From positions 1 through 40,030 of the forward strand of contig JAUIHM010000023.1 in assembly GCA_030432315.1 (NCBI GenBank): a stretch of DNA of 40,030 nucleotides, read 5' to 3'. Each line of letters opens with the position of its first letter. Positions within the stretch are counted from its first letter, which is position 1. The DNA comes from Alphaproteobacteria bacterium (GTDB taxonomy: Bacteria; Pseudomonadota; Alphaproteobacteria; Rhodobacterales; Rhodobacteraceae). Position numbers and translations under genes: made by a program. The notes under the pieces were generated by a model that saw nothing but the letters and a program-made list of their open reading frames with translations, was not told the origin of the DNA and searched no databases. This document shows, piece by piece, positions 27,465 to 40,030 of this stretch.

Positions 27465-28343
27465 TTACCGGGCGTTGACCAGATCCCGCAACACTCGCCA
27501 GGCCGTCGCCGTCTCTGCCGTGCCGCCGATCTGCCCCGACGCTACGAACAGTGCCTTCCACAGCGCCCACCCCCGCGCCCGCGCCCATGTCGCCGGGTCG
27601 AGGTCAATCGACTCGCGAAACACCGCACGGCTCTCGCCGTCGAACCACGTCCAGGCCATCACCAGATCGCAGGCCGGATCTCCCACCGCACAGCCGCCAA
27701 AATCGATCACCGCCGACAGACGCCCATGCTCTACCAGCAGGTTGCCCGGCGCGATGTCCCCGTGCAGCCAGACCGGCGGCCCGGTCCAGCGTGACGCCAG
27801 CGCCTCCTGCCAAAGCCGGAGGGCTTCCCCCCGGTCGATCCGGGCGGCCAGCTTCTCGATGCCGCTCAGGGTCTCGCCGTCATACACCGAAAGATCGCCG
27901 CCCCGCTCGAAGTTGTGCGCGCCCGGACCCGGCGCTCCCGCCGTCTCGACCGAGCGCAGGGCCACGAGAAATCCCGCCAGGTCTCGCGCAAGTGCGACCC
28001 GGTCAACCGGATCCGCCCCGATCAGCGCTGTACCTGGCAACCACCGGTAGACCGACCAGATCCAAGGATACCCCGCCCCCGGGCGTCCCTGCGCCAGAGG
28101 CGCCGGGATCGGCAAGGGCAGTGCCGCGGCCAGCCGTGGCAGCCATGCCTGTTCCTTCTCCACCTGACCGACATATCCGGGACCCGATGGAAGCCGCACC
28201 AGCTTGTCGTCTCCAAGCCGAAATGTGCGGTTGTCCCATCCGCCCGGCTCGACCGCCTGCACCGGCAGATCCGCCCAGTCGGGAAACTGCTGCGCGATCA
28301 GCCGGCCGACCAGGCCTGCGTCAATCTCTACCGGGCTTGCCAT
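27465..28343 (-). CDS. APH-family phosphotransferase (small-molecule kinase)
   Basis: This 292-aa protein has the aminoglycoside-phosphotransferase/choline-kinase fold. The catalytic loop is WLHGDIAPGNLLV with D196, and the metal-binding motif is AVIDFGGCAVGDPACDL with D214. EPGGWDNRTFRLGDDKLVRLP forms the N-lobe. Members phosphorylate hydroxyls on sugars or drugs; the substrate here is unknown. It starts 26 bp after the stop of the sugar-type ABC ATPase on the same strand, so it may phosphorylate the imported compound, much as a kinase follows the frcBCA genes in Sinorhizobium. That role is inference; a general antibiotic-resistance enzyme is the other common annotation. Confidence 0.85.
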   Translation of the reverse strand: MASPVEIDAGLVGRLIAQQFPDWADLPVQAVEPGGWDNRTFRLGDDKLVRLPSGPGYVGQVEKEQAWLPRLAAALPLPIPAPLAQGRPGAGYPWIWSVYRWLPGTALIGADPVDRVALARDLAGFLVALRSVETAGAPGPGAHNFERGGDLSVYDGETLSGIEKLAARIDRGEALRLWQEALASRWTGPPVWLHGDIAPGNLLVEHGRLSAVIDFGGCAVGDPACDLVMAWTWFDGESRAVFRESIDLDPATWARARGWALWKALFVASGQIGGTAETATAWRVLRDLVNAR

Positions 28344-28369
28344 CCGTCATCCAATCCGCTCGGGCCGGT

Positions 28370-29116
28370 TCAGGCCGTCTCGATCGCTCCGGTGATCAGC
28401 CCGGTCGCTTCTTCGGGGGACGAGTCTGCGATCTTCTTGTCGGCGACCTTGTTGCCGCGGCGCAGAACCACAAGCCGGTCCGCCACGGTAAACACATCCG
28501 GCATCCGGTGGGAAATCAGCACCACCGTCACCCCCTGATCCTTAAGCCGCCGGATCAGGTCCAGCACCTCCGCCACCTGGCGTACCGAAATCGCCGCCGT
28601 CGGCTCGTCCATCAGCACGATCCGCGACTGCGCCAGCCTTGTGCGGGCAATCGCCACCGCCTGGCGCTGACCGCCGGACATCTGCCGCACCTCGTCGCGC
28701 GGCCGGGTCTCGGATTTCAGCTCGGCGAACAATTCCGCCGACCGCCGCGCCATCGCTCCGTAATCGAGCCACTGAAACGGCCAGACGCCGCGTTTGATCT
28801 CACGCCCCAGAAACACGTTGTCCGCCGCGGTCAGGTTGTCGCAGAGCGCCAGGTCCTGATACACCACCTCGATCCCGCGGTCCCGCGCATCGGTGCTGTC
28901 ACTGAAATGCACCTCCTGCCCGTCGAGCAGGATCTGCCCGGTCGACGGCTGGAAGTTGCCGGCGATGATCCGCACCAGCGTCGACTTGCCTGCACCGTTG
29001 TCGCCCATCAGCCCGACGGTTTCGCCTGCATGCAGCGACAGGTCCAGCTGTTCCAGCGCATGAATCGCACCGAACCGCTTCGATATGCCGCGAAACTCGA
29101 TCAGGGGGGCGCTCAT
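28370..29116 (-). CDS. Sugar-type ABC transporter ATPase (FrcA-like, single domain)
   Basis: This 248-aa ATPase has GDNGAGKST (38-46), the signature MSGGQRQAVAIAR, Walker B IVLMDEPTAAIS and the H-loop ISHRMPDV. Unlike RbsA it has only one nucleotide-binding domain, as in the fructose transporter FrcA. I chose the ATG at 29116 (MSAPLIEFRGISKRFGA), which overlaps the permease stop by 4 bp; the longer frame upstream lies within the permease gene. It energises import through the permease just upstream. Confidence 0.93.
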   Translation of the reverse strand: MSAPLIEFRGISKRFGAIHALEQLDLSLHAGETVGLMGDNGAGKSTLVRIIAGNFQPSTGQILLDGQEVHFSDSTDARDRGIEVVYQDLALCDNLTAADNVFLGREIKRGVWPFQWLDYGAMARRSAELFAELKSETRPRDEVRQMSGGQRQAVAIARTRLAQSRIVLMDEPTAAISVRQVAEVLDLIRRLKDQGVTVVLISHRMPDVFTVADRLVVLRRGNKVADKKIADSSPEEATGLITGAIETA

Positions 29117-30135
29117 GCCGCGTTCCTCCGGCCAAGCGCGTACTGGTCGAGCGCCACCGCCGCCACCAGAATCAGCCCGATCAGGATCTGCTGAATAAAC
29201 GACGACACGTTGAGCAGCACCAGCCCGTTGGTCAGAACCCCGATCAGCAGCGCGCCGACCACCGTGCCAAAGATCGAGCCGATGCCGCCGAACAGCGACG
29301 TGCCGCCGATCACCACAGAAGCGATCACCGTCAGTTCCAGCCCCGACCCGGCCACCGCTTCGGCCGAATTCAGCCGCGCCGACAGCAGAAACGCCGCCAG
29401 GCCGCAGAAAAAACCGCTCATCATGTAGACGCTGACGATGATCCAGTTGGTCGCCACCCCGTTCAGCTGCGCCGCCCGCGCATTGCCGCCGGTGGCATAG
29501 ACGTGTTTGCCGTAGGGCGTGTAGCGCAGCACCAGATGCGCGACGATCGCGGCAACGAAGAAAATGATCACCGGCACCGGCACCGTCTCGATCCGCCCCT
29601 GGCCCCACCAGGTGAACTCGGCGCTGAAGCCGGAAATCGGCCCGCCGCCGGAAAACAGCAGCGCCGCCCCCCGGAACGCCGTCAGCCCGCCCAGCGTCAC
29701 CACGAACGGCGGCACCTTCAGCCGGGTGATCGCCAGCCCCTGGATTGCGCCGCCGATCAGCCCGACTGCAATCGCCGCCGAGGCGGCCATGTAAACCGGA
29801 TACCCCACCGTTTCCGCCGCGCCGAGCGCGAACCGGTCGCCCATGCCGCCCTTCGACACCCAGGCGCAGACCAGCCCCGCCAGCGCCAGCAGCGAACCGA
29901 CAGAAAGGTCGATCCCCGCCGTCAGGATCACGAAGGTCATGCCGATCGCGATCAGTCCGGAAATCGACACCTGCCGCAACACGTTGAGAACGTTAAGCGG
30001 ATGCAGAAAGCGTGGCTCCAGCAGCGCGAACACCAGGATCAGCAGCAGCAGAAACAGCGGCGCCGCCCAGCGGGAAATCAGCTGAAACAGGTCAAGCCGC
30101 GCAACCGGCTCCCCCGGCGGAGGTAATGTGCTCAT
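29113..30135 (-). CDS. Sugar-type ABC transporter permease (RbsC/FrcC-like)
   Basis: This 340-aa membrane protein has the family motifs GMTFVILTAGIDLSVGSLLALAG, NGLVLLNVSSFIQQILIGLILVAAV and YATGGNARAAQLNGV. It forms the translocation channel, probably as a dimer. It lies between the binding-protein gene and the ATPase gene. A stable hairpin in the 75-bp gap before it may lower its expression relative to the binding protein. Confidence 0.93.
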   Translation of the reverse strand: MSTLPPPGEPVARLDLFQLISRWAAPLFLLLLILVFALLEPRFLHPLNVLNVLRQVSISGLIAIGMTFVILTAGIDLSVGSLLALAGLVCAWVSKGGMGDRFALGAAETVGYPVYMAASAAIAVGLIGGAIQGLAITRLKVPPFVVTLGGLTAFRGAALLFSGGGPISGFSAEFTWWGQGRIETVPVPVIIFFVAAIVAHLVLRYTPYGKHVYATGGNARAAQLNGVATNWIIVSVYMMSGFFCGLAAFLLSARLNSAEAVAGSGLELTVIASVVIGGTSLFGGIGSIFGTVVGALLIGVLTNGLVLLNVSSFIQQILIGLILVAAVALDQYALGRRNAA

Positions 30136-30163
30136 GGGTCCCGAAATCCGATTGTCAAATGCA

Positions 30164-30189
30164 GCGGGCCGCGCCTCGACGCGACCCGC
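30164..30189 (-). promoter_or_regulatory. Intra-operon stem-loop between binding-protein and permease genes
   Basis: placeholder. Confidence 0.1.
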
Positions 30190-33100
30190 CGGCCTCCGCG
30201 TGATGCGGGCCTACTGTACCTCACCGATCCGTTCGGACTGGTCGAGATTGTCCTTTGTGATCGCAATCGGGTTGAGCAGGATCAGCGGCTCGACCGCCTC
30301 ACCGTTCAGATGCGCCAGCAGCACCTCGAGCGCCTTTTCGGTCTGGCCGCCCGGGAACTGTTCGATGGTTGCGGTCAGACCGCCGTCGCGCACCGATCCC
30401 AGGGCTTCCGGCAGGGCGTCAAAGCCGAGAATCGCGATATCGAGATTCTGCTCCTGCACCACCTGCAGCGCGCCGAGCGCCATGTCGTCATTGGCGGCGA
30501 CGATCACGTCGGGCGGCGAGTCGAGCCCGGCCAGGATCGCCTCGGTCACCGACGCGCCCTGCTCGCGGGCGAAATTCGCCGTCTGCTCGGCCACAAACAC
30601 ATACTTGTCCGACATCGAATCGAGCACGTTGTGCACGCCCATGTTGCGGTCGATTGCCGGGCTCGCCCCGGGCTGGCCCTGAAGGTTGACGATCCGCGCC
30701 CCGTCCGGGAACAGCTCGATGATCAGATTGGCCTGGGCCTCGCCGCCGACCACGTTGTCGGCACCCACATGGCTGGTGATGCCGGGCACGCCCTCGACCC
30801 GCCGGTCAATCGTCACCACCGGCACACCGGCATCCACCGCCTGTTGAAGGGCAGGGGCCATCGCCACCGCATCGATCGGGCTGATGATGATGCCGTCGAC
30901 GCCCTGGATGATCGCCGCTTCCACGTCGCCGGTCTGTTTGGTCGACGAATTCTGCCCGTCGGTCTCGATCAGCGCGATGCCGCCCGTGGCCTCCGCCGCT
31001 GCGGCCAGCGACTTCTGCATGTGCACGAAGAACGGGAATTCCAGTGCCGGCATCGACGATGCAATGGTCAGATCCTGCGCTTTGGCCATGCCGGTAAGCA
31101 TGGTTGCGGCCAGAAGCCCGGACACGAATGTGCGACCTGCGAAATATTTCATGTTTTCCTCCCCGGAATCAGGTTTCGGGTCGTTGCCCGATGTTGAACC
31201 GCTCAGTTGGCGGTTGCCGCAGCCTACACCTGGTCATACCCCTGTTGGCAATCACTTTTTTCATCATATCTGGGAAGGGGGGCTTCGGAATGCCTCAGCC
31301 GGCGCCGGGCGAAACGTAGCCCCGCTCGACCTCAATAAGCTTCTGTTTGCGCCACAGACCTCCGCCATACCCGGTCAGCGATCCATCGGAACCGATCACC
31401 CGGTGACAGGGAATGACGAGCGCAATCTGGTTTGCTCCGTTTGCCCTTGCAACCGCCCGAACCGCCGTTGGCCGCCCGATCTCGGCCGCGATTCGGGCAT
31501 AGCTCCGGGTCTCGCCCGCCGGTATGTCGCGCAGCGCCCGCCAGACGCTTTGGGTAAACTCACTTCCGTGGTATGCCAGCGGCGTTGAGAAGGTTGCACA
31601 TTCCCCGGCAAAAAATGCGCCGAGTTCCTCGCGAACCTGTTCCGTCGGCGGGAGCGTGCCAATCCCGATCCCGTTTTTTGCCTGTTTCCACAGCCGGCGC
31701 ACCTCTGTCGGCAGGGCCTTTCGGTCCATGAATTCGAGCAGGTGCAGATGCCGCGCATCACTGACCGCCAGCATCGCGCCAAGGGGCGTCTCAATCCAGT
31801 CCGCCAGAAGCAGCGCATCGCCGTTCAGATCACCGGGCGGATGCCCCAGAAGCCGCGCAACGGCCCGCCGAAATGCACTCGCACTCTCGAACCCGGCATC
31901 GATCTGCGCCTCGATCACCTTGCCGCCATCCGACAGGGTCTCAAACCCGTCGCGCAACCGCCGCTGCCGCGCCATTTCCAGAAACGTCATGCCAAACTGA
32001 CGCCGGAAACTGCGTCGCACGGTGGAAAGGTCATAGCCCATCCGTTCCACGTCAGCTTCGCGCCAGCGATAGTCGGGTCTGGCGTCCAGCGCCGCGAGAA
32101 GCGCCCCAATTGCCGGATCCGCTTCCGCCATCGGCGCGAGCGGATGACACCGCTTGCAGGGCCGGAACCCGGCCTCAAGACAGCACGCCACGGAATCGTA
32201 GAACGTGCAGTTCTCGATCTTCGGCTTGCGCGCGGGACAGGTCAGACGGCAGAATATGCCGGTGCTGGAGACACCGACCCAGGCCTGGCCGTCATAGCGC
32301 GCGTCCCTCGCAACCAGGGCTGCATAGAGTGTCTCGTCGTCGGGCAGGGCAAACAGCATGGGGCAACCTTACAGTCCTGTGGCATCTCCCCAAACCCATA
32401 TCCTGGCGCGATTCGTGCTGCCGCCGAAAAACGGGCGCATATTTGAATTGATCACCCCGCGGTGTGGCGGGGCAGGCAGGGCAGGCGGCACCCGCGGGGG
32501 ATGGTCCCTCAACTTTCGGGGAACCAGTGTTTCGTGCGGTTGGCAAACGCCACCAGCGACAGCATCACCGGAACTTCCACCAGCACCCCGACCACCGTCG
32601 CCAGCGCCGCCCCGGACCCCAGCCCGAACAGGCTGATCGCCACCGCCACCGCCAGTTCAAAGAAATTCGACGTGCCGATCAGTGCACAGGGCGCCGCAAT
32701 GTTGAACGGTATCTTCCAGGCCCGCGCCGCGCCGTAGGCGACGAAAAATATCCCGTAGGACTGGATCAGCAGCGGTGTCGCGATCAGCAGAATCACCAGC
32801 GGATTGCCCAGAATGACTTCGCCCTGGAACCCGAACAGCAGAACCACGGTCACCAGCAGGCCAAAGACTGAAAACGGCTGCACCCGTGTCTTGAACGCAG
32901 CCACTGCCGCCTCTCCGCCGCGCTGCACCAGCCGGCCCCGCGTCACATAGCCCGCCGCCAGCGGCAACAGCACGTACAGCACGACGGAAATCAGCAGCGT
33001 ATCCCACGGAACCACAATGTCCGTCATACCCAGCAGAAACGCGACAATTGGCGCGAAGGCAAACACCATCACCACGTCATTCACGCTCACCTGCACCAGA

Positions 33101-36100
33101 GTATAGGTCGGATCGCCCCGCGTGAGGTTTGACCAGACGAACACCATGGCCGTACAGGGGGCCGCGCCGAGAAGGATCACTCCGGCGAGGTAAGCTTCGG
33201 CATCTTCCGGCGCGATCAGACCGGCAAAGACGTACTTGAAGAACAGAACCCCAAGCAGCGCCATGGTGAACGGCTTGATCAGCCAGTTGACCGCGAGCGT
33301 CACCACCAGGCCCTTCGGCTTCTCGCCGATGTGCGACAGCGACGAAAAATCGACCCCGACCATCATCGGATACACCATCGCCCAGATCAGCACCGCCACC
33401 GGCAGGTTGACCGACGCCACCTCCATCGCGGCCAGTGCGCCAAACAGCCCGGGAAATACATTCCCCAACAGAAGCCCCGCGCCAATCGCCAGCGCCACCC
33501 AGACCGAAAGCCAGCGCTCGAACGTTCCCAGTCCCGCCGCTGCGGGTGCAACCGTATCCGTCATGTCAAACCTTTCTTCAGCCGCGGGCGGACCTGCCCG
33601 TGCCACAGTCGATTTCATCGAGCAGTGTCCGGCACATTTCCGGCCGGCCGCCGCAGCAGTCCTCCATCAGAAACCCGATCAGAGCCCGAATTCCCGCCAT
33701 GTCGGCGAAGTAGCGGATGCTGCGCCCTTCGCGCGCATTGCGTACCAGACCGGCGCGCAGCAGCACCGCGAGATTGGCCGACATGGTGTTCTGCCGAACT
33801 CCGAGCGCCGCGCCGATCTCCCCTGCCGACATTCCCTCCGGTCCGGCGCGGACCAGCAGCCGAAACACGTCGAGCCGCGTTTCCTGGGCCAGCGCGGCGA
33901 AACCGTCGAGGGCGGGCTTCTTTTCCATATATCTGGAATTATTGATATGTCGAGCCGGCGTCAAGCCTCATCCCGTCGTCAGGCGCCCCGGGGTGCCGGT
34001 CAGCGAAGCTGCGGCGGCGTGTCACCGGTCGCGGATTCGATGCCGTAGCTCAGGCCCCGTCCGATGCGGTGGGCGAGGGCGGACCAGGACTGCGCCGTGG
34101 CCACAGGCAGTTCCTCGGCCAGAACCCGGTCGAAAATCTCCAGCCAATGGGCGAAATGACCGGTACGCAGTTCCGCGACGCCCCGGTGTACCTGCATCGG
34201 ATTGCCGTCATAGCTGCGCTCGAACAGAATGGCATTGCGCCAGAAACGGGCGATCTTCGTCTCATGCGACGGCCAGTCCGCCACATGCGCCGCAAAAACC
34301 GGCCCGATCTGCGGATCGCGCCGGACCGCGGCATAGAAGCGGGCGACCACACGGTCGATCTGCGCCGCAGTGACCGGAAAACGGGGCGGCGGGTTCATGC
34401 CATGATGATCCAGATGACCGGCAGAATGACCGACAGATAGATGATCATGTTGAACATCGACCGGATCAGGCCCGCATCCGATTCTGGGTCTACGCCGAGG
34501 CGCTCGCAGATTTTGGTTCCAGGCCACAGCAGCACGTCGGCAAGGCTCATCGCTCCATTCCCTTAATACGCATTTTTTATGCGTATTAAATGGCACTTTT
34601 AAATACGCATTGCAAATGCTAATTTTAGATAATGAAGCTGGACAAATTTACCGATTATGCCCTGCGGGTGCTGGTGGCCCTTGCCGTTCGGCAGGACGGG
34701 CGCTGGTCGGCCTCTGCCATCGCCCGGACATACGGCCTTTCCGAACATCATCTGGCCAAGGTCGCCTCGCAGTTGACGCGCGCCGGCTTCGTCATTTCCG
34801 AACGCGGGCGGGGTGGGGGACTGGCCCTCGCCCGGCCCGCGGCGGAGATCAGCATCGGCGCGGTAGTCCGGGCACTGAAATCCGACAGCCCGGTCGTCGA
34901 ATGTCTCGGCGACATCCGCACCTGCCGGATTCTCCCGGCCTGCGGCCTGCGCACCCCGCTCCAGGAAGCTCAGGAAGCGTTCTACGCCGCCCTCGACCAA
35001 TATTCCCTCGCGGATGTCACCCGCTCTCGCCGGGCGCTGGCCGAGCTTCTGACGCCGCCCGGCGAACCGGCGCGCACCGCCGCCGGCTGACGTCCTCAGC
35101 GAAGAAGTCCGGGGACCTTCCGCAGCACTTCGGTCCAGACCGCGTATCCGCCGGCATTCAGATGGATATTGTCGCCGATGAAATACCGACCCATCGGACG
35201 ACCGTTCTCCCCGATCAGCCCGGCGGAGGTGGCGACGAAATCGGCGCGGTCTTCGGTCTCGCACCAGTCCGACTGCAGCGCATTGAGTGCATCCACTTCG
35301 TCGGCATACATCCAGCGCGTCGGTCCCTGTTTGGTTTCCAGCACGAACAGTTTCGCCGCCGGAAAGGCCTTAAAGATCTTCTCCTGCAGACGCAGGAAAT
35401 TCCCGAAGGTCGATTTGCCGGTCAGACCGTCATTGGCGATGTCGTTCTCACCGAAATAGAGCACCACCTTCTCCGGGTTCAGCGGCGCAAGAAGCTGGTC
35501 GAAGTAATGCAGCCCCGACAGATAGGTGCCGCCGCCAAATCCCAGATTGACAATGTCGAGCGAGCCGAGATCCCGGTTCATGGACGGCCAGAGACGGAAG
35601 GACGATGATCCGTAAAAGGCAATCGGCCTTTCGGGCAGGTCCCCGCGCGCAAGCCGCGTCAGCAGCGCGGTGACGTCGTCCTCAAAACGGTTGGTCTGAA
35701 TGTCAACGGGGGCCTGATACATCGGCGGGTTCCTTCTGTTCGGTTACGGGACCGGCCTGGTACCAGACCGCGTTGGCGTGAAGCGTCCGCTTCCTCCCTA
35801 CAGACAATTCGCGTAGAGGCAAACGACCGGCGCGCCGCCGGAAATTAACTTCTGAGCCAAAGTTAACCCATTCGCCCGGCCGCAGGAACGTAGGTACCGG
35901 TTGGGTATCAAAAGGGTACGGAATGGGTATCCCATCGCCACCGGTTAACGGCACCGTTCCGGGGGGTTAACGGTGCGGCTTCAGACTGCCAGCCGGTACC
36001 CCGCGGCCTCCGCCACGTGGCGTCTGTCGACGGCCGCGACCCCGTCCAGATCGGCAATCGTTCGCGCCACCCGCAGCACCCGGTGATAGGCCCGCGCGCT

Positions 36101-39100
36101 CAGCCTGAACCGCTCCGCGACTGATTTCAGCAGCTCCGCCGCCGCCCCGGTCAGCGCCGCGACATCGGTCAGAAGCTGTCCCTCCGCATCGGAATTGACC
36201 CGTGCACCCTCAATGTCCTGATACCGCACCCTCTGAATTTCCCGCGCGTTTTCAATGCGTTCCGCGACGATCCTGCTTGGTTCTCCCGGGTCCGCCGTTG
36301 CCAGATCCTCCACCGACACCGGTGGCACCTCGACCCGCAGATCGAACCGGTCCATCAGGGGGCCCGAAATTTTGCCCATGTATTCCGCGCCGCATTCCGG
36401 CACCCGCGCGCATGCCCGGTCCGGGTCCGCCAGATGGCCGCAGCGGCAAGGGTTTGCCGCTGCTATCAGCATGAATTTGCAGGGATATTTCACATGCGCG
36501 TTGGCCCGCGCCACCACCACGTCTCCCGTCTCGATCGGCTGACGCAGCGTCTCCAGCACCGCCCGCGGAAACTCCGGCAACTCATCGAGGAACAGAACCC
36601 CATGATGTGCAAGGCTTATTTCGCCCGGCTTCGCGCCACGCCCACCCCCGACAATCGCTGCCATCGACGCCGTGTGATGCGGGGCGCGAAACGGCCGCGC
36701 CCGGCTGATCCCGCCCTCGTCCAGCAGCCCCGCCAGCGAGTGAATCATTGAAGTTTCAAGGGCTTCCGCCGGATCGAGCGCCGGCAGGATGCCCGGCAGC
36801 CGCGCCGCCAGCATCGACTTTCCACTGCCCGGCGGCCCGATCATCAACAGGTGATGCCGCCCCGCCGCCGCAATCTCCAGCGCCCGTTTCGCCTTCTCCT
36901 GACCCCGCACCTCCGCCATGTCCCTGACCGGCTCGACGCGTGCCGCCGTCCCGGGCTGCGCGGGCGGAAGAACACCGCGCCCGTTCAGGTGATTTGCCAG
37001 AGATAACAGTGATTTGGGGGCGATAACCTGCACCGCGCCAACCCACGCCGCCTCGGCGCCACAGGCGGCCGGGCAGATCAGGCCGCAATCGGCCTCCGCC
37101 GCTGCGAGGGCCGCCGGCAGAGCACCAATGACCGGCACGAGGGTCCCGTCAAGCGACAGTTCCCCCAACGCCACCTGAGCCGCTACCGCATCCGCCGGCA
37201 CCGCCTCCATCGCCGCCAGAACCGCCAGCGCAATCGGCAGATCGAAATGTGATCCTTCCTTCGGCATGTCCGCCGGCGACAGATTCACCGTGATCCGCCG
37301 CGCCGGCAGCGCCAGCCCCATCGCCGTCAGCGCCGCGCGCACCCGTTCCTTCGCCTCGGATACCGCCTTGTCCGGAAGTCCCACCAGGTTGAAGGCCGGC
37401 AATCCGGCGACAATTGCGCACTGAACTTCGACCAGCCGCGCCTCAACGCCCTGAAATGCAACGGTATAGGCGCGAGCGACCATGGGAATGTTCCGTTTAA
37501 ATGCCATTGCCGTTCTGCGCGCAGGTGCTTTCTTTTTGGTTAACCGCTACGGGTAACCAGGCGCGGAACGTGCTGGTCCAGCCGAGATCCGTTCGGGATA
37601 CGACCCCGCAGCATTCCCTTCACCGTGAGTGGCGCTGCCGAAATGCCGGCCAGGATTTTACCGTGACCCCGAAGCAGCATCGTGCAATATTCCCGCACAG
37701 CGTCGTTGGGAGGTCAGTTTGGCGGGATTTCAAAGAAGTTCTCTTCTCTTTGCATTCGCCATGTCGCCGGCGGTTGCGGGAGAAATGGAGATTGGGAGTT
37801 TTCTTGACCTGGCGCGAAGTGCGGAGGTCGTCATTCTCGGAGAAATCCATGACAACCCGCAACACCATGAAAATCAGACGCAAATCGTTCGGGCGCTTGC
37901 ACCGGATGCGCTGGTGTTCGAGATGATTCCCCAGGCGTTGGAAGCAGTGGTGAATGAATTGCGCGCGTCCGGGGCTCCGCGTCATGAAATTTCCGCGGCG
38001 CTGGATTGGCCGGCCAGCGGCTGGCCCGATTTTGACCTCTACGCGCCTGTGCTCGAAGCCGCACCGAATGCGAGAATCTTCGGCGCGCAGCAGTCTGCGG
38101 AAGATATTCGAAGAGCAGCCGACGAAGGCGCAGCAGCGGCATTCGGTCTCGATGCCGCCGCATATGGACTGGACGTTCCGCTGAGCGAAGCAGATCAACT
38201 GCGACGTGAGCAGGAAATGGCAGATGCCCATTGTGGCGCACTGCCGGAGACGTCGCTGCCGGCAATGGTGGAAGTCCAGCGGTTTCGCGATGCAACCCTT
38301 GCCGACGCGGCCCTCTGGGCCCGAACCCTGAGCGGCCTGGAAGGGCAGGTAGTTGTGATAACCGGCAACGGTCACGCCGACACGACCAATGGCGTACCCG
38401 CACTGATCGCACTTGCCAATCCGGAGGTCTCGGTAGTCTCGCTCGGACAGCTGGAATCTGATCCGGGTTACGGCGATATGCCGTTCGACGCCTATGTCAC
38501 CGCGGCTCCGCCGGAACGGGATGACCCCTGCGCGGTCTTTACCGGCGGTGCCAACTGAACGGGGCGCTTGCGGCTGTGCGTTGCGTGTCGTATTCACTGG
38601 TTTCCCTAGGCAATCCGGCCTCTGTCGCTGTCGCTGTCGCTGTTGGTGGATCAATGCTTGAAGGCCGAAAAGTCCTGCTGATCATCGCCGGAGGGATTTC
38701 CGCCTACAAGTCCCTTGAACTGATACGGCTTCTTCGAAAGTCCGGCGCTGCCGTCGCGACGGTGCTGACGGCGGCGGGATCCGAATTCGTTACTTCACTG
38801 ACGCTTTCCGCGCTGTCTGGTGAAAAGGTCCATACTGAACTGTTCGATCTGACGTCGGAATCTGAGATGGGCCATATCGAGCTTTCGCGCAGCGCCGATC
38901 TGGTCGTGGTCGCGCCAGCAACCGCCGATCTTATGGCGAAATGCGTGCACGGACTCGCGAACGATTTGGCCAGCACACTGTTGCTTGCCACCGACAAGCC
39001 GGTTCTCATGGCTCCGGCAATGAACGTGCGCATGTGGGAACACGCGGCAACACAGAGGAACATCAATACGCTCAGAACGGATGGCACTCTGTTCGTCGGA

Positions 39101-40030
39101 CCGAACGAGGGGGACATGGCATGCGGTGAGTTCGGTCCGGGACGCATGGCCGAACCGCCGGAAATCCTTGCAGCCATTGAAAGTGCGCTTGGCGAGCGTC
39201 CCCTGGCGGGAAGGCATGTCCTTGTGACCTCCGGTCCGACCCATGAACCGATAGATCCCGTCCGGTACCTCGCGAACAGGTCCTCGGGCCGGCAGGGAAC
39301 CGCAATTGCCGACGCGCTGTTCGGACTGGGCGCGGAGGTTACCTTCGTGACAGGCCCCGCTTCGGCCGCGCGTCCGCGCGGCTGCAGGGTTGTTGAGGTC
39401 GAAACTGCAACGGAAATGCTGGCGGCGGTGGAACGAAGCCTTCCGGTCGATGTGGCGATTTTCGCCGCGGCCGTTGCCGACTGGCACGTTGCGTCCAGCC
39501 GGGACTCCAAAATCAAGAAGGATTCTTCGGGTCGACCGCCGATGCTTGCACTTACCGAAAACCCGGACATTCTGGCCACCATCGCTCTGCGCACGGAAAA
39601 TCGGCCTGCATTGGTCGTAGGATTCGCTGCAGAAACCGATGAAGTCATTGCGAACGCCACAGCAAAACGATTGCGCAAAGGTTGTGACTGGCTTTTCGCG
39701 AACGACGTCAGACCTGAGACCGGTATCATGGGCGGTCCGGAAAATTCGGTTACGCTCATAACTGAAGCCGGCGCCGAGGCCTGGCCCCGCATGAGCAAGG
39801 CCGAGACCGCTGAGCGGATCGCCCGGCGCGTCGCTCAGCATTTTGCATGACGGAGGTCGACACACCCCTGCTCATCCTGCCCGGACGGGACAGGACTCTT
39901 CCGTTGCCTGGTTATGCCACGTCCGGGGCCGCAGGCATGGACATCTGCGCGAACCTCACTGGTGAGAACCGTGAAAACGGTATTCTGCTGCACGTAGGCG
40001 CCCGTTTGCTTGTTCCGACAGGTTTGGCGT

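Overview
The window looks like chromosomal DNA of a GC-rich alphaproteobacterium of the Rhodobacterales (Rhodobacteraceae or Paracoccaceae type). The evidence is the adjacent ethylmalonyl-CoA pathway genes ecm and ccr, a LuxR/LuxI pair with Rhodobacterales-type small upstream gene, a rhomboid-like protein of a kind recalled from that group, and a familiar housekeeping order (glnD-murJ, rsmI-yraN-gshB, coaBC-dut). No rRNA, tRNA, CRISPR array, insertion sequence or prophage was seen. Genes are packed, with many 1-11 nt overlaps and frequent GTG or TTG starts.

Layout. 1-2150: divergent ecm (partial) and ccr, for C2/acetyl-CoA assimilation, separated by a regulatory region with a strong inverted repeat. 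2150-3900: quorum-sensing cassette (70-aa gene, luxR, luxI) with two related candidate LuxR operators. 3970-6410: a RecD-like helicase and a NavAb-type voltage-gated sodium channel. 6327-8005: TauE/SafE exporter coupled to a TIGR02186-type periplasmic protein. 8086-13538: purine nucleoside phosphorylase behind a four-gene BMP-type nucleoside ABC transporter. 13670-15306: rimI, tsaB and a NifU scaffold. 15405-24765: universal stress protein, trpS, a catalytically dead rhomboid, murJ, glnD, a penicillin-binding-protein activator-like lipoprotein, rsmI and yraN. 24766-27320: gshB and an ABC-F ATPase. 27465-31152: a ribose/fructose-type ABC transporter with an APH-fold kinase at its 3' end. 31295-33928: ada, then arsR-acr3 arsenic resistance. 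34000-35090: an NsrR-type regulator divergent from a 51-aa membrane protein and a group III truncated haemoglobin, with two GCAT-N5-ATGC operators between them. 35096-37483: SGNH hydrolase and comM, separated by a region with four 11-bp phased repeats. 37719-40030: ChaN-family protein, coaBC and the start of dut.

Functional units. The nucleoside importer feeds the phosphorylase at the end of the same run of genes. The NO-responsive unit joins sensor, operators, a small membrane protein and a haemoglobin. The arsenic unit joins repressor, operator and pump. Points most worth following up are the unlisted 51-aa gene under NsrR control, the TauE/TIGR02186 pair, the pseudo-rhomboid, the phased repeats upstream of the SGNH hydrolase gene, and the paired palindromes in the luxRI cassette. 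Everything here was read by eye from sequence; family names rest on recalled motifs, not on database searches.
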